Of a DNA stretch of 64,000 bases, positions 11,767 through 24,700 are shown in pieces (the stretch's first letter is position 1; each line of letters opens with the position of its first letter). The stretch is taken from assembly GCF_025118155.1 (NCBI RefSeq), contig NW_026251387.1, positions 248,001 to 312,000 of the forward strand. Reading direction: 5' to 3'. Both the position numbers and the translations under genes were made by a program. Origin of the DNA: Cokeromyces recurvatus. Its lineage: Eukaryota > Mucoromycota > Mucoromycetes > Mucorales > Mucoraceae. The notes under the pieces were generated by a model. It worked only from the letters and a program-made list of their open reading frames with translations. It was not told the DNA's origin and made no database searches.

Positions 11767-13238
11767 ATGAGCGATAACGAAAGCTTCACTGATGAAAATC
11801 AACAAGAACTTATTCCTGCAATAGAAAAGTTACATGAAAAATGCGTATCTATATTAAATCATTGTAAAGATTGGAATGAAGTTAAGCCCATTGAAGGTTT
11901 ACACAGGTATACAAATTCTCTTATTGCTGAAATGCATTTTATTGAAAAGTACGAAATGCATTTTTTTTTCTATTATATTACAAAGACTAAATAAATATAT
12001 GTGTATATAAGCTTTTAGAAAAACCTTCACTTATAAAAAAAGAGCATGTCCAAAGTTCAAATCTGAGCTACCTAGAGGCTGTATATGAAGCTTTGGAGGG
12101 CGTTGGAGAAAGACGAAATGAGGTTATGCGTCTTGTAAGTGTTCCCACAAATGACAATGTATGGATGTCACGAGCAGCCATGATTCGAAATCATAGTGTA
12201 AAAGTGGACATCGTTTCAGAAAATGGATTAGTGTGGGTGAAAGTAATTGCACGAAATGCTAAAGCTTTTAGACATGAAATTATGGGTTTAGAATGGGATG
12301 GCGATTCTTCCTCAGAAGAGGAAGACGAGGACCTAAAGTCCTCATCAGAAGGAGATTTTGATAGTTTACCTATTTTTAAAAAAGCACGTGATTACTTAAA
12401 AGCGGCACAAGCTCATTCTGTCCAATTTCGTACACCTGTTGTAGTATTTGCCTTCATGCGTATTCGTCCCGAAGAAGATATTTTTGTACAGAGAATTATG
12501 GATGAACTAAAGAAGATAGGCATTCTTGTTCATTTACAACAACCAAATGATAGTATTCGATCCACTTATATGCCGTTACTAAAAGATATTCATGATTTAG
12601 ACCACTTTACAACGCCTTCAATTAATATGGATGTTAGCTCTATGTTAGCTATTATGTCTGAGTTATCACATCATGTCTGTTTACCTCATGAAGTATCTGC
12701 TCTTCCCCTTCAAATTCAGGCTCAACGTGAGGCACAGGTACAGGTTTTACCCCAAATTTTACCTTATGTCATAGGAAAAAAATTATTCATTATTCAAAGT
12801 GCATATGATCGTCTTAAGGATATTGTTGATGTCGTAGGTGGGCCTAGGGAAATTTCTCGGTTTCAGTATTTATTTAGACATCATCTTGGTTTACAAGAGA
12901 GTATTCAGTTTGATCCTGAACTTTGGACAATTTTACCTCCTTTATCAGTAGAGATAATAGAAGATGCTTCCTCAGAACGTTTTAGAAAACTTTTAGATCT
13001 ACCTCAACAGCAGAGGTCCAAATTAAATAATGGAAGAAAGATTCGAACGCGATTTTCCGAGTTTCATGCACAGATATTTGGAAGTGGAGATCATTATAAG
13101 ATGACAACTATGACTTCTATTCAATGGATGGAAACAGCATTAGAGGAAGCAGGTATATTAGGTTCTCTTTTAGTTTCTCATGAGCCAAGGTCTTTGGCTG
13201 AGAAAAAAATGCGACCTAAGAATGGTATTAATTGTTAA
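11767..13238 (+). CDS. UPF0415/C7orf25-like protein (DUF1308 family), junction out of phase
   Basis: Two exons are visible: 11767 to about 11948 and about 12012 to 13238. The protein matches the eukaryotic C7orf25/UPF0415 family of unknown molecular function. Shared pieces include VDIVSENGLVWVKVIARNAKA in exon 2 (human form VDVV..G.TWVKAIGRKAEA) and FGSGDHYKMTTMTS near the C-terminus. The N-terminal helical part, IEGLHRYTNSLIAEMHFIEK, has the same spacing as the human protein up to the junction. An acidic insertion (SSSEEEDEDLKSSSEGD) is specific to this copy. Oddity: the donor GTACGA at 11949 joined to either nearby acceptor (12011 or 12018) shifts the frame, and one extra A in the A4 run before the donor would close it. 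This is therefore either a sequence error, a real frameshift or a non-standard splice. Both exons are otherwise fully open and conserved, so I call it a gene. Confidence 0.82.
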
Positions 13239-13601
13239 TAAACAAAATCTTTTTTTTTTTCTTTTATCACTGTTGTATCACAACTAACTTGTAAAGGATA
13301 CACATAAATAAAGATAACGATAATGATAATAATAATGATAATAATATTAATAATGAATATTGTATTATATATGCATCTTATTTATCCCAATGATTTTGTT
13401 TTAAAATATAAACTATTATTGATAAGCTAAATAGAATTATAAACAATTTCACTATTTGAGATAGTATATAATAAGGCTATTAAATATGTGTTCTATATTA
13501 ATGTCAAAAGAGAGTTATTATGTCTCTAGTAAAGAACTATATGAAGAAAAGGTATGGATGGTTTATATAAGGTATGAATAATATATTAGAATACATACAG
13601 T
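13239..13601. other. Convergent spacer
   Basis: 363 bp between the stop codons of the UPF0415 gene (+) and the small zinc-knuckle gene (-). AT-rich with AAT-type triplet repeats at 13310-13352. Nothing else seen. Confidence 0.6.
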
Positions 13602-13896
13602 TTATTTATTCCAATAGTTACTATTATCCTTTGATTGAAAATAATTCTCATTGATATTGATTCTTTGAAAGCAATCATCTTTATCATGACTTAATTTACC
13701 AAAAGTTTTATTCATAATTATATCAAACTTTTTCCATTGAGAAGGATGTACTCCATTTCTAGGGCAGGCAGACTATATAACTTTAGTTAATTATAATTGC
13801 ATAGAAATAGATATAAATATATACTGAATGCCCAGGTAGCCAATTGCCACATAATTCACAAGTAGCAGGTAAAGTAATGATAAAATTAGAATTCAT
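13602..13896 (-). CDS. Tiny zinc-knuckle-like protein, 80 aa
   Basis: Two exons on the minus strand: 13896-13825 (24 codons) and 13772-13602 (56 codons plus TAA), with intron GTATAT...ATAG and phase 0 at both edges. The predicted protein begins MNSNFIITLPATCELCGNWL and has the cysteine/histidine pattern C-x2-C-G-x5-H-x3-C (CELCGNWLPGHSSACPRNG) spanning the splice junction, so a zinc ion could be bound only after correct splicing. The remainder is polar with no membrane segment. The metal-ligand pattern reassembling across the intron is the main support. I do not recognise a named family. It could be a small nucleic-acid or protein-binding knuckle, or a remnant of a mobile-element protein, since a second knuckle-type sequence occurs at 60.6 kb. 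Confidence 0.55.
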
Positions 13897-14642
13897 GTTT
13901 TAATATAGATTATGGAGAGAAGAGAAGAAAAATAGAATTAAATGTAAAAGTCTCCTTTTATGTAGCCAACAAAAAAAAAAAAAGAAAAAAAAAAAAGAAA
14001 TGCATATTGTATTAACTTGACTCATGTGGTCTTAATTATTGTCATACTTTTTTATAATATCATTGATGCTGTTTTATCTAAAGGAAAATGAAAAAGAAAC
14101 TACTGTAATCATCATTTGATTTCGTTCCCATGTCTTTTCTTTAACTTTACACAAAATAGTTTATTTTCTTATTTACATAGAAGATATGTCATTTATACTC
14201 TTCATTTAATCAACTTGAAATCACTTGATATATAATATTAGGATGAATAAGGTCTGATCTATGATAAAGGGACCTTGAGTTGATAATAATGCATGCAAGA
14301 TTAGTAGTCTTACATGCAAATGTAGAAATAATTTAAAATGGGCGGATCTTGACTTGGTTTTTGTAAATTAAATTAAAAAAAAAATAAAAAAGACAACCTA
14401 TATTAATGCAATAAGGAGCTTCATCCTATATAAAGTCTATCTACAATCATTATTTAGCTTCCAACTCTAATTCCTATGCATGTATTTTATAATATCAGAA
14501 AACTGAAAGAAAACTAAGATAAAAAGCTATAGTTGTTTTGTTTGGTTTTATACAAAAATAGTTAAGGACAAAATGCGATTAGATTGTATTGCAGGAAATA
14601 AACCTTTTTCATTCAGAAATCCTCACAACTTCAAGTTTGAGT

Positions 14643-14678
<36 letters not shown>

Positions 14679-16406
14679 AAAGAAATCAACAATATAAACT
14701 AAGAATAAAATATCAAGTATATAATTAGCTAAGTGATATTATACTTCTGCTATCCTACTAGCTTTTACAATAACAAAGGGTTTGACATGTATCAAAATAG
14801 TCAAGTCACTCATATCTAAATCTATTATCCAGACATACAACTTCTACTAATTATATACAATTCTCTCTAAATAATATGAAGATCCATTGTTGCTAGTTTA
14901 GCCATTTATATAACCATTGAAGTTGCCAAAGTATTTTTTATTAATATTATTTAATCTGCTTCTATTCATTTAATATTCTTGTCCGTATTAACTGTCCAAA
15001 TTATCATTTTAGTGATATTATGCTCCTTTATCAAATAACTTCACTAGGTCTATTTTTAAGTTCATTTATTCTTTTTTTTTTTCCCTCAAAGATAAAAGCT
15101 TGTCCTAGTAGAGAATCTATTCTAACTCTGACCATACTACGCTAATGACCTTATCATTCTGGTTGTCTATGACGAAGTTTGAAAGAAGAAGAAGAAGAAA
15201 AAAATCAGCTATACTAATAATTACGATAAGTACCTTTGGATAAACCCTAATTTTGTCATTATCTCCTCTTCAATCGTCTTTTTCTTTATCATAAATGTGT
15301 TTCACTCTTTGCTTGTATATACATGAGAAGCTTCATACACCCTTCCACTTTTAAAGTGCTATCTTCTTTGCTTAATAGACCATCTATCCTAAAAAGTCTT
15401 AATCATCCGCGCTGATATTTTACCAATGTTTACTCATTATTTCTTTATTTGTAGTCTACTGTATGAAATACACCCAATAATGGGATTCCTTCTCCACCTT
15501 GGATACCAATTATTAAATTAGTTATCTTAGCACACTTTCTTTTAGTACCACTTACTTTAATATTAACTCTATGTATGTCTATAACATATATTTATTTAAT
15601 TTCCTATTTCTCTGTTGCTTTTATGTGTATGTCTTGAAAAGAGTTTTTTTTCTTCTTCTTCTTCTTTTGTTCTCTCTTTCTCCTTTCTTTCTTTTTAATC
15701 TGATTAGAACAATTCAATGTATGTTTAATATACCAGTATTTGCTAAATTACCAGTCATTTAAAATTTTATCGTATCATTACAGTCTCACAAAAAAAAAAT
15801 ACACATTTGTTCTCACACAATGTATGTGCATGTGACTTTTACTCCCCCTCTCCTCATATATAAGGAAAAAAAAAAGAAGACAAAAAATACTATAGCACTT
15901 TTTATGTTTTAAAGACTTATTTCTCACGTGAATACAATTTAAAGTGATTCATAAAAAACAAAAAAAAACAAAAAAGGCATTATTATTATTTTCATTAGGA
16001 TCACCTAGTTAAAGAACCAGCTATATCATTAAAAAAAAATGACTATGATATATATGTTTATCATACCACGTGTGCTTATGTACATACTGTTACTTCAGAG
16101 GAAATATAATTGTAGGATGATTCTTATATTATCATGAAAGGCTGTGTATACAACTATTAGACAAGAAAAAAAAAAGATCAACCTATTTTTTTTTTAAAAA
16201 AAAACACGAGTTACATTTGATAATTATAAAGATATTCGAATTCTGCATTGCTTATTATGAACACACATGTTAGTAGATCAAGATAGAAATGTGTTACATA
16301 ATAGAAGGGTATATATAACAATAGTAAAGAGAATAAAAAAAAGTTCTTCCTTTTTTTTTTCTTTTAAAAAAACAAAACAAAACAAAAATAAACGAAAAGT
16401 TATAAA
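13897..16406. other. Large divergent intergenic region
   Basis: 2.5 kb between the start codons of the zinc-knuckle gene (-) and the acyl-CoA synthetase (+). No convincing coding signal on either strand; a 63-codon frame at 15571-15762 is Phe/Leu-rich and looks like chance. It holds a T27A10 tract junction at 14645-14681 and a T10A9 palindrome at 16186-16204, the latter about 200 bp before the synthetase start. Confidence 0.55.
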
Positions 16407-17972
16407 ATGAAAAATTATACAATTGAAGTTGGCCCTGAACAGCCTAATGGTGGAAGAATTAGAAGAAATATTTCAGCAGCTGATGGTATCCTTCGTGTTC
16501 CTACAGTTGATGTTCATACGCTTTATGATGTGTTTCAGTATGGTGTAAAGAAATATCCTAATAACAATGTGTTTGGCTACCGTACATTAGAGACAATGGT
16601 AGAAGAAGAGAAAGAAATAACAAAAGTAATAGATGGTGTTGAAACCAAAATAATGAAAAAATGGAATTATTTTCAATTATCCGGATATCAATATGTAACA
16701 TTTTCTGAAGCAAATGAAATGGTTTATAATATTGGCGCAGGATTTTGTTTCCTTGGTTTACAAGAAAAATCAAAAGTCGAGATATTTGCACCTACAAAGT
16801 ACAGTATATATATATATATATATATGGATAGATAGATATAGACTACCTATTGGCTAAGTTACTCATATCTTTGAATTTATATTTAGTATGTATTGGCTTT
16901 TGACAGCTCATGGACTATTTTCACAAAATATGACAATTGTTACAGCCTATGACACATTAGGCGTGGAAGGTTTATTGCATTCTATGAATGAAACTGAAGT
17001 TGAAGCTATTTTTACTTCTGCAGAACTATTAACAACGGTTCTGAAGGTAGTCGGTCAATGTCCTTCACTTCAAATGGTTGTTTATAATGGCGATGCAAAA
17101 CCTGAACATTTAGATAAATTTACTCAATATAATATAAAAGTCCTATCTATACAAGAGGTTATGGAACTTGGAAAGCAACATCCTGTTGAACCTCGTGAGC
17201 CTGAGCCTGAAGACTTGTGTTGTATCATGTATACCTCAGGAAGTACTGGTAATCCTAAAGGTGTCATACTTTCACACAAAAATATTGTAGCAGCAGGTAA
17301 TTTAATGAATATATATATATATAAAGAAAGAGGGAGGGAGGGAGAGAAGGTGAAAGAGAATGTAGAAGATGAATATAATACTAAACTGTTATCCTAGTTG
17401 CTTCTGCAAATGGATTATTGGGAAAATATATTAGTTATAAAAATGACACAATGATGGCCTATCTACCACTAGCTCATGTCTTTGAATTTGTTGTTGAAAA
17501 TACATGTCTCTTTTGGGGTGTCACTTTAGGTTATGCATCTGTTCGAACTTTAACAGATGCGTCAGTTAGAAACTGTAAAGGTGATATAAAAGAATTCGCT
17601 CCTACGTTTATGATTGGTGTTCCTGCTATATGGGAATCAATTCGTAAAGGGATCTTGTCAAAACTTCAAACTTCTTCTCCTAATGCTCAAGCACTTTTTA
17701 CGAAAGCCTTTAATACTAAATGTTGGTTTCTTGAACGAGGTTTATCGACTCCTCTATTAGATCGACTTGTATTTAGTAAGATTAGGGAGCAATTAGGTGG
17801 AAGATTAAAGTTAGCCATCTCAGGTGGTGCTCCCTTATCATTAGAAACACAAAAATTCTTGACTGTCACAGTATGTCCTATTCTTGGAGGATTTGGCATG
17901 TAAGTATTATTAAACTTATATACATATATATAATTGATCTAATATATTACTCTTTATCAAATAGGACAGAAA

Positions 17973-18010
<38 letters not shown>

Positions 18011-18843
18011 GGTGCATATATTATAACTATTTTAATACTAATGTTCATACTTTTTTTTTTTTTTTGTATATCATAATTAGGTTGCAGTGTTTGTTCTGTT
18101 ATGACGCCTGAACAATATGGCTATGGTCATGTTGGAGCTCCTGGCTCAAGTTGTGAAATTAAACTTGTAGATGTTCCTGAAGCCAACTATTTCTCAACTA
18201 ATGAAAAGCCTCAAGGTGAAGTTTGGATTCGTGGCCCTTCAGTCACAAAAGGTTATTGGAAGCGTGAAGACCTTACTCGTGAGACAATATCTGATGGAGG
18301 ATGGCTTCAAACAGGTGATATTGCTGAATGGAATGAAAATGGCACTTTAACCATCATTGATCGTAAGAAAAATTTGGTCAAGCTAAGTAATGGTGAATAC
18401 ATAGCCCTTGAACGGTTAGAATCTATTTACAAGAGTTGTATCTATGTCAACAATATTTGTATATATGCCGATTCGCTTCTACCTCGTCCAGTAGCTCTTA
18501 TTGTGCCTAACGAAAAAGAAATCAAATATCTCGCAGGATTAAAGAATATACAAGAAGAAGATTGGGATTTGTTATGTCAGAATTCCATTATAAAACAAGT
18601 AGTGCATAAAGCGGTAAATGAACAAGCAAAGATAGCTAATCTTAAACCTGCAGAAATACTTTTCGATATTTATTTGTGTGCAGAAGAATGGACAACTGAA
18701 AATGTAAAGTCAACTTTTACTGTTATTTCTATTACTAATACTAATACGATAAATTTAATTTTTAGGGTATGTTAACAGCAGCACAAAAAATGAAAAGAAA
18801 GGAGGTTACTGAGCAATATAAAACAGCTCTAAATGAAATGTAA
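16407..18843 (+). CDS. FAA: Long-chain fatty acyl-CoA synthetase, 670 aa
   Basis: Six exons: 16407-16798, 16887-17296, 17398-17899, 17965-17972, 18081-18703 and 18766-18843; all phases close. The enzyme activates fatty acids to acyl-CoA with ATP through an acyl-adenylate, feeding lipid synthesis and beta-oxidation. Visible motifs: the AMP-binding P-loop [11 protein letters not shown] (about 246-256), the linker/AMP segment GGFGMTES, and the adenylation/fatty-acid signature DGGWLQTGD (about 509-517) followed by [19 protein letters not shown]. The length fits fungal Faa proteins. The fourth exon is only 8 nt and carries the middle of the GMTES motif, so without it the active site would be broken. 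No strong N-terminal membrane anchor is seen. Introns 1 and 4 begin with TA microsatellites. It converges on the amino-acid transporter. Which Faa paralogue (Faa1/4 or peroxisomal Faa2) it matches is not resolved; no clear C-terminal PTS1 (ends NEM). Confidence 0.95.
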
Positions 18844-20055
18844 ATATAATAATACACACATACTCTTTAAAAATATAAAATTTAATGTATTTTTTTTTTA
18901 AAAAAAAATCATAGGAATAAACTTCAGTCTGTTTAAAATTAGTTACTATTACGATAAAGGTTATTTTGTATAAATATAGCATTTTTCTTTTTCTTTTTTT
19001 TTTCTAATTAATAAAATGTAAGGACGTATTGTAAAATAATAAAACATTTCAATTAAATCAATAAAGTTTATTGTATATTATTTGTATAAGAATTAGTAAG
19101 AAAAGGATATAATTTTTTCAGAGATAATGAAGAACTTCTCCATTTACGGTATTTTTAGATAGCAAAATTAAAAATCTATTAGTTTTTAGACATGCTTCTC
19201 TGTACAAATTTAGACTTATGAGTTTTTAAAATGACGGTGTCCCTAATTTCTCCTAAACAATATTTGTTAGTATTGAGAGAATACCAACTCCAAAGCTCTA
19301 TCAGGCTGTAGGTTTTATCTCATATTAATTCTATCCTTTCGCTATCTATGTACCATATTAACAGAAGTCGTGCTCTCGACTGGTGACTTGTCTATTTATC
19401 TGGTAGCAAACCTAAAAATTGTTTCTTTTATCCATCCCACTCTTCTTACTCGAAATCATGTTATTAAGCATTTATATATACATGTTCGTTTTTACTAGCC
19501 CAGTACTGTTGACGACTCTTTATCCTTTCTTCTTGATATGCTTTCATATTGTAAACCTAAAAATCTTTAACAAATGTCTGCATAATTCCATTATTGGCCT
19601 ATTATTTATGCCATTCTTCAAAAAGATAAATCATTTGGTAAATTATAAAGTCTTTCCTACTTCATATGAACCAGAACAATAGTTATATGATTAGTCATTG
19701 ACTCAATAATATATTGAAATCATTTTTCTTAAAAAGGTCTTCCGATATAGTTTTCAATGTTGTGAACTAATTAGGACAATTAAATATATTATGTAATTGC
19801 AGCAATTATTAAAATCAATATTGAGAAGTATTGTTATCTTTTTTTTTTTTTTTTTTTTTTTTGTTATCAAAGATTACCATAAACATATATAGAATTACCC
19901 TATTTATTTTATCTTAAAAACCAAAATACGTATTTTTTTTATGAATCTGAAACCTGGCAATGTTTATTTTGTTAAACTGAAAGAAAAACTACCTGAGTTT
20001 ATTCTATGAAAAAAAAAAAAAAAACTGAAATTAGGCCGGAGATTTGACCATCATA

Positions 20056-20088
<33 letters not shown>

Positions 20089-20410
20089 AAAATGGATTTT
20101 ATTGATTCGTTCAGCTATGTTAAGGAAAAGAATAATAGACGATATAGATTAATACAAAAAGAATTAATTTTGATAATAAGTCGTAACTTATTGAACCTTC
20201 TTTAAAAAAAGTTTAGAAACAAAGTAAATTCTTATTTGCAATATAGAAGAAAAATATGTATATTTATAAATATTTATTTAACGATATATAAGTTACAAAT
20301 GATATAAAATTATTTATGTACAATTATATATAAAAATAAAATCATCTAGTTAAAAAAAAATGAAAAGGTGTAGATGGGATATATGGTATAAAAAAAAACA
20401 GGATCAAAAG
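18844..20410. other. Convergent intergenic region
   Basis: 1.57 kb between the stops of the acyl-CoA synthetase and the amino-acid transporter. It holds a T10A9 palindrome 46 bp after the synthetase stop (18890-18908), a T-run near 19840-19862 and an A-run near 20059-20086. An 87-codon frame at 19419-19682 shows no recognisable features and is left out. Confidence 0.55.
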
Positions 20411-21742
20411 TTAACTTGTAAAATCTGAAACAAGAGCCTTAATAGCATCAATGGTACCAAATATACAACCAACAATGCCCATGAAGATAGTAAGAGCGCA
20501 GAAGGCAAGCTCATAAATTGGCTTGTTACGAAAACCAGTTAATTTAAGATAACATAAGACGGGCAAAAGGAAAACAAGCCCACAGTTAGAAAGAGCACCA
20601 ATAAGACTCATGAAATCACCAAAATAAGGAATAAAAATGGCAAGAATAACAAGAACGGCCATAGTACAGGTACGAATAATAGCTCTAATAAGCCATGCTT
20701 TCAATTTACCAAGTCTTTCATCTGTAATGTTAGTCCATTTTTCAAACTCAAGTGAGAAAGATGTAGTATATATAGGAATGGCAAGGATAACGTGAATAGT
20801 CATGACAATGATAGCAATAATTTTTCCTTTTCTTTGATCATTTAAATTGTTATAAATAGGACTTAATGTTTCGCGACCAAATGCCCAATAACCAGGGACA
20901 GCGGTCAAGAGATAAAGAATAGTACAAGTACCTAAACCGAAAATAACACACCATTTCCATTGATTTGGCTTCTTAAGAGCATGCTCAACATGAGGATAAG
21001 TGTTAATACCACCATAAGAAAAGGCGATAGTGGAAAGAGCAGAAGGAAAACCAGTCCAGATAACAGAATCAGTAACAGTATGAATATTAGGGTTACTGTT
21101 ATGATCAAGAGGTGATTGGATAGCAACAATAAAGACAGCTATCATTGTACAAAGAGCGCCTACAGCGGAAAGAACAGAGACTTCCCTCAACGTTTTAGTG
21201 ATTAAAGAAGGGATCAAAAGAACAGCACCAATGATACAACACCAACTCTTAAAATCCAGAGCAGCTTGAGTATAACGGAGTAAATAGTTCATATTACTGC
21301 TAGCAAGCACTAAATAAAGAGCAGGACAACCGAAAAGATTAAGCCAATGGAGAAAAGAGGCAACACCATAACCTAACCAGCCAAAGGCAGCAGTACCCAC
21401 AGACTTATAATCATGAAGACGTTGACCTGGTTTATAATACAAACAGCGGATTAAAATAATACCACTGTAAATAGCCATCAGGTAGGATAAAAGCAAGATA
21501 AAAATACCAATCCAGCCACCTAAAGCAAAGGCATGAGGTAGCCCTAAGGTACCAGTACCTGCAACAATACAAGTAACATTGAAATAGCCTGTCCAGAAAT
21601 TTCCATTACCGTGCCCAAACTCATTTGTCATAGATTCGGCATCCTCTTCAATGACAGACTCTTCATATTTAATACTTTCTTTGTAGCTTTGAGAAGGTGA
21701 AGGTGGGCTAGGGTATTTTTCAGTGGCTTCTTGAATTTGCAT
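20411..21742 (-). CDS. Amino-acid transporter, AAAP family (Aa_trans), 443 aa
   Basis: A single exon, unusual in this intron-rich window. The protein has a ~50-residue hydrophilic, Ser/Glu-rich cytosolic N-terminus and then about eleven hydrophobic segments. The first carries VAGTGTLGLPHAFALGGWIG, the unwound-helix substrate/ion site typical of AAAP (APC superfamily) proton-coupled amino-acid symporters. SYGGINTYPHVEHALKKP later matches the segment around helix 6 of plant AAP/LHT and fungal Mtr or Avt carriers. It should import or vacuolar-sort amino acids with protons; the substrate cannot be told from sequence. The Ser-rich N-terminus with Glu/Asp (ESVIEEDAES) may carry ubiquitin or phosphorylation-dependent endocytosis control (inference). 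The lack of introns could reflect retroposition or transfer, but codon use looks like its neighbours. Confidence 0.93.
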   Translation of the reverse strand: MQIQEATEKYPSPPSPSQSYKESIKYEESVIEEDAESMTNEFGHGNGNFWTGYFNVTCIVAGTGTLGLPHAFALGGWIGIFILLLSYLMAIYSGIILIRCLYYKPGQRLHDYKSVGTAAFGWLGYGVASFLHWLNLFGCPALYLVLASSNMNYLLRYTQAALDFKSWCCIIGAVLLIPSLITKTLREVSVLSAVGALCTMIAVFIVAIQSPLDHNSNPNIHTVTDSVIWTGFPSALSTIAFSYGGINTYPHVEHALKKPNQWKWCVIFGLGTCTILYLLTAVPGYWAFGRETLSPIYNNLNDQRKGKIIAIIVMTIHVILAIPIYTTSFSLEFEKWTNITDERLGKLKAWLIRAIIRTCTMAVLVILAIFIPYFGDFMSLIGALSNCGLVFLLPVLCYLKLTGFRNKPIYELAFCALTIFMGIVGCIFGTIDAIKALVSDFTS

Positions 21743-24700
21743 GTAATATAGCTAACTGAATAGTACTTATTTGTGTTGATTTTAGAGTTGAACTAATTAA
21801 AGTTTAATAATACGAAAGAAAATTAAAGAAATTGATCCAGTTCTTTGACAAACAAAAAAAAAAAATTCCCTTTATATATTTGTAATTTTTTTTTCCAAAA
21901 AAAAAAAAAATGAAACTAAATCAGGGTAAATGCTAGTTAGAATATCAACTCTTTTTATTTCGCCGCTTTATATTCTTCTAAGGATTTGATGCGGAGACAA
22001 ATTACAGGTTCATAGAAGATAAAAAAAAAAGGAATAATTTCTATAAGCAAAACACCAAACCAACTAAAATTTAGTTTTGATGCAGATCAAAGAAGTTTGT
22101 AGAAAACTAACATATTCTTATTTTACAAACCATAAATAAAATTATATTTTTCATTGTAAATAACATAATTTGTAACCTAAATGCGTTTTAATATAATTTG
22201 TCATACAGTATTTGGTTATACAGCCTACCAATATATTTTCGACTTTAACACTACCAGGTATTATTCATAGAAATAACTATAAAAAATTGCTGAATTTTAT
22301 GGGAACTGTCTTTGAAATCGGCTTTTAAAAAATAGAACAAAAGAAATCAAAGAAAATATGTGTCAATTTTTGTCCCTCAATCTTTTCAGTGAATAAACTG
22401 TAAACGGTATATGTCAAAAAATTATCTATTTAATCATTTACTTATTTTATAGTGATTTACAATGATTATAGAACTGATCTATTTAAGATAATAAATCAAG
22501 CTATATTGTAGGATAAAGTTGAAATTCAAATCTTCTTGTTCCTTTTCATAATAAAATATGAAACATGCCCTATTGTAAGGTTTTTGTTCCCGATTTTAGT
22601 TTTAAAAAAAATTTTTTTCCCCACAAAATAGCAATAATGATGTTGATCCATACCTTAAATTAAAATATTATAGATAAATTCCTTTCATTTAAATGGAGCA
22701 AAAAGAAAAACCCATATATCCTATGATAACGCGTTTTTTCTTTATAAAACATAGATCAATTATACTAAAAAGTTTTTATTTTCTTTAAGAAATGAAAGTG
22801 CTTTTTTTTTTATAAAAAAAACGCTATAAAGAAAAAAATCAATATGAAATAATAAATAATTAAGCTTATAGGAAGAAGAAGGGAATAAAATATTCTTTAG
22901 GATGTATATCGAAAAAAAAAGAGAATACAACAAGATAAAACAATGTGGATATGAGCATCAGAAAATAGATAAATACTCCGGTATTTTATTGTTGTAATTT
23001 GTTATACAAAGTTATTTTCGATTTACCACTAAAAAAATTAAAATAAACCGTGTATAGATTTGGGAGATAGTGATATATACGAAGTGAAGAAAAAAATGCT
23101 TTTTTTTTTTTACCAAATAAAAGGTTAATCACTTAACTCTATGACGTGCTGTTGACGATAATATTGTTGCTAGTAAAAACATCTCCTCAAATATAGACAG
23201 GTCATACTTGTGTTGAAATGAAGAATGTTATAGCAAATCTATTCCAAAATATACCATGAAGTATCACAGATAAATATCCTATAATAAATAAAAATATCAT
23301 ATCTAGCTTTTGAGTTTATTAATCTTTATGACTGACAGGAGCAATGGACCTATATATTATCGGATAACTAAGAATATATAATTATATTTTACACCAACTT
23401 ACTTTTATTTATTGTCCTAAATTTGTTGAGATCTCAAAACCATAACTTTTCCATATTTCTCTTTAGTTTATATAATGCGTTCTAGGACTTTGTGTCTATA
23501 ATATTCAAGTGGTTTCTATATACATATTCTTATGTACATATGAAAAAAAAAATACAGCATTGATAAATATTAAAGCTATTTACGTATATAATATGTTGTT
23601 TAAGTGATATATCTAAACCAACTTGTCAATATGCTATACTCTGCTTTTCTTTTCTATTTAACACACTGTTTTTTCTATATTTTTTGCGTTTATTGTTTTC
23701 TATATCTTTATTTAGGAAAATATTTAGTTATTGCTTTTTAGCTCTCATAACTATTTTTTTGTAACTGAATTTAACAGCTCAATTAGTATGAAAAAATGTT
23801 GGACTAGTCCAGTGAAGGATATATGGAAAGAGGTGATACAGCTTTTAGCTTTTAAGATTAGGAGTATGAGTTTTATTCCATTTTTGTGTCTCTTCAAACT
23901 CTACAAGTGTAACCATCTGTCCTTTTAACTGAGGTAAATTCTTTAAGGCTTTGATGTATTTAACATATACGATGATAATATAAATTGACATAACTTAATA
24001 TACACTTATCAATCAACATACTGTCAGCTCATAATATCTATTTAATTTTGACACATTTAATGTCTCAGGGCAACTATATAGCTGTTGTTGCCTACATTTT
24101 TTGTTTTTGAAATGTCTCATATTTATTACTTCATTTTGTATATCTGTGTGATTGTAGCGGCGAAAAGATCATATCTTTACTTTGTCCAATTGGTTCCTTT
24201 TATTATAGCTCCATTATTTTCGGACAATAAAATACTGTACGCTTATGCTGTCCCTTCCCCGACCCCTCTTCATGTTAAGGGTTTTTGTTGAAGGTTAAAC
24301 GGAAAATTATATAAAATATAAAACGGGTAATTTTCTCATTTTTGGATTCTATTTGGACACTCATCAGCTCATTTACGCGTTTGTTTGTTTTTTCCCCTTA
24401 TCAGTCACTTATTCTTTTTTTTTTTTTGTACACTTTGTGTGTTTTTTTTATTAGATTCACAAACGTTGCTTTCCTTCCTTGCCTACTCCTTTTCTCTCCA
24501 AATTGATTAACAATTGATTCTATTTTTATAGCATAATATATCTATAAAAATGATTACACAATATACTCTCTCTCATTTATTACTATTTTTTAACAGCTTT
24601 AAATACAAGTTTTTACAATACAGATTAAAAGACTAGTAACACCATTTTTCTTGATCCTATATTACTATCAGTTCGAATAAATACTTTCAAATATAGGAAC

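Noticed and set aside
15571..15762. 63-codon hydrophobic frame that might be a small membrane protein
   Set aside because: Phe/Leu-rich translation of T/C-rich DNA with no start context, neighbours or conservation clue.
19419..19682. 87-codon hydrophobic frame
   Set aside because: Random-looking composition; no family resemblance; convergent spacer.
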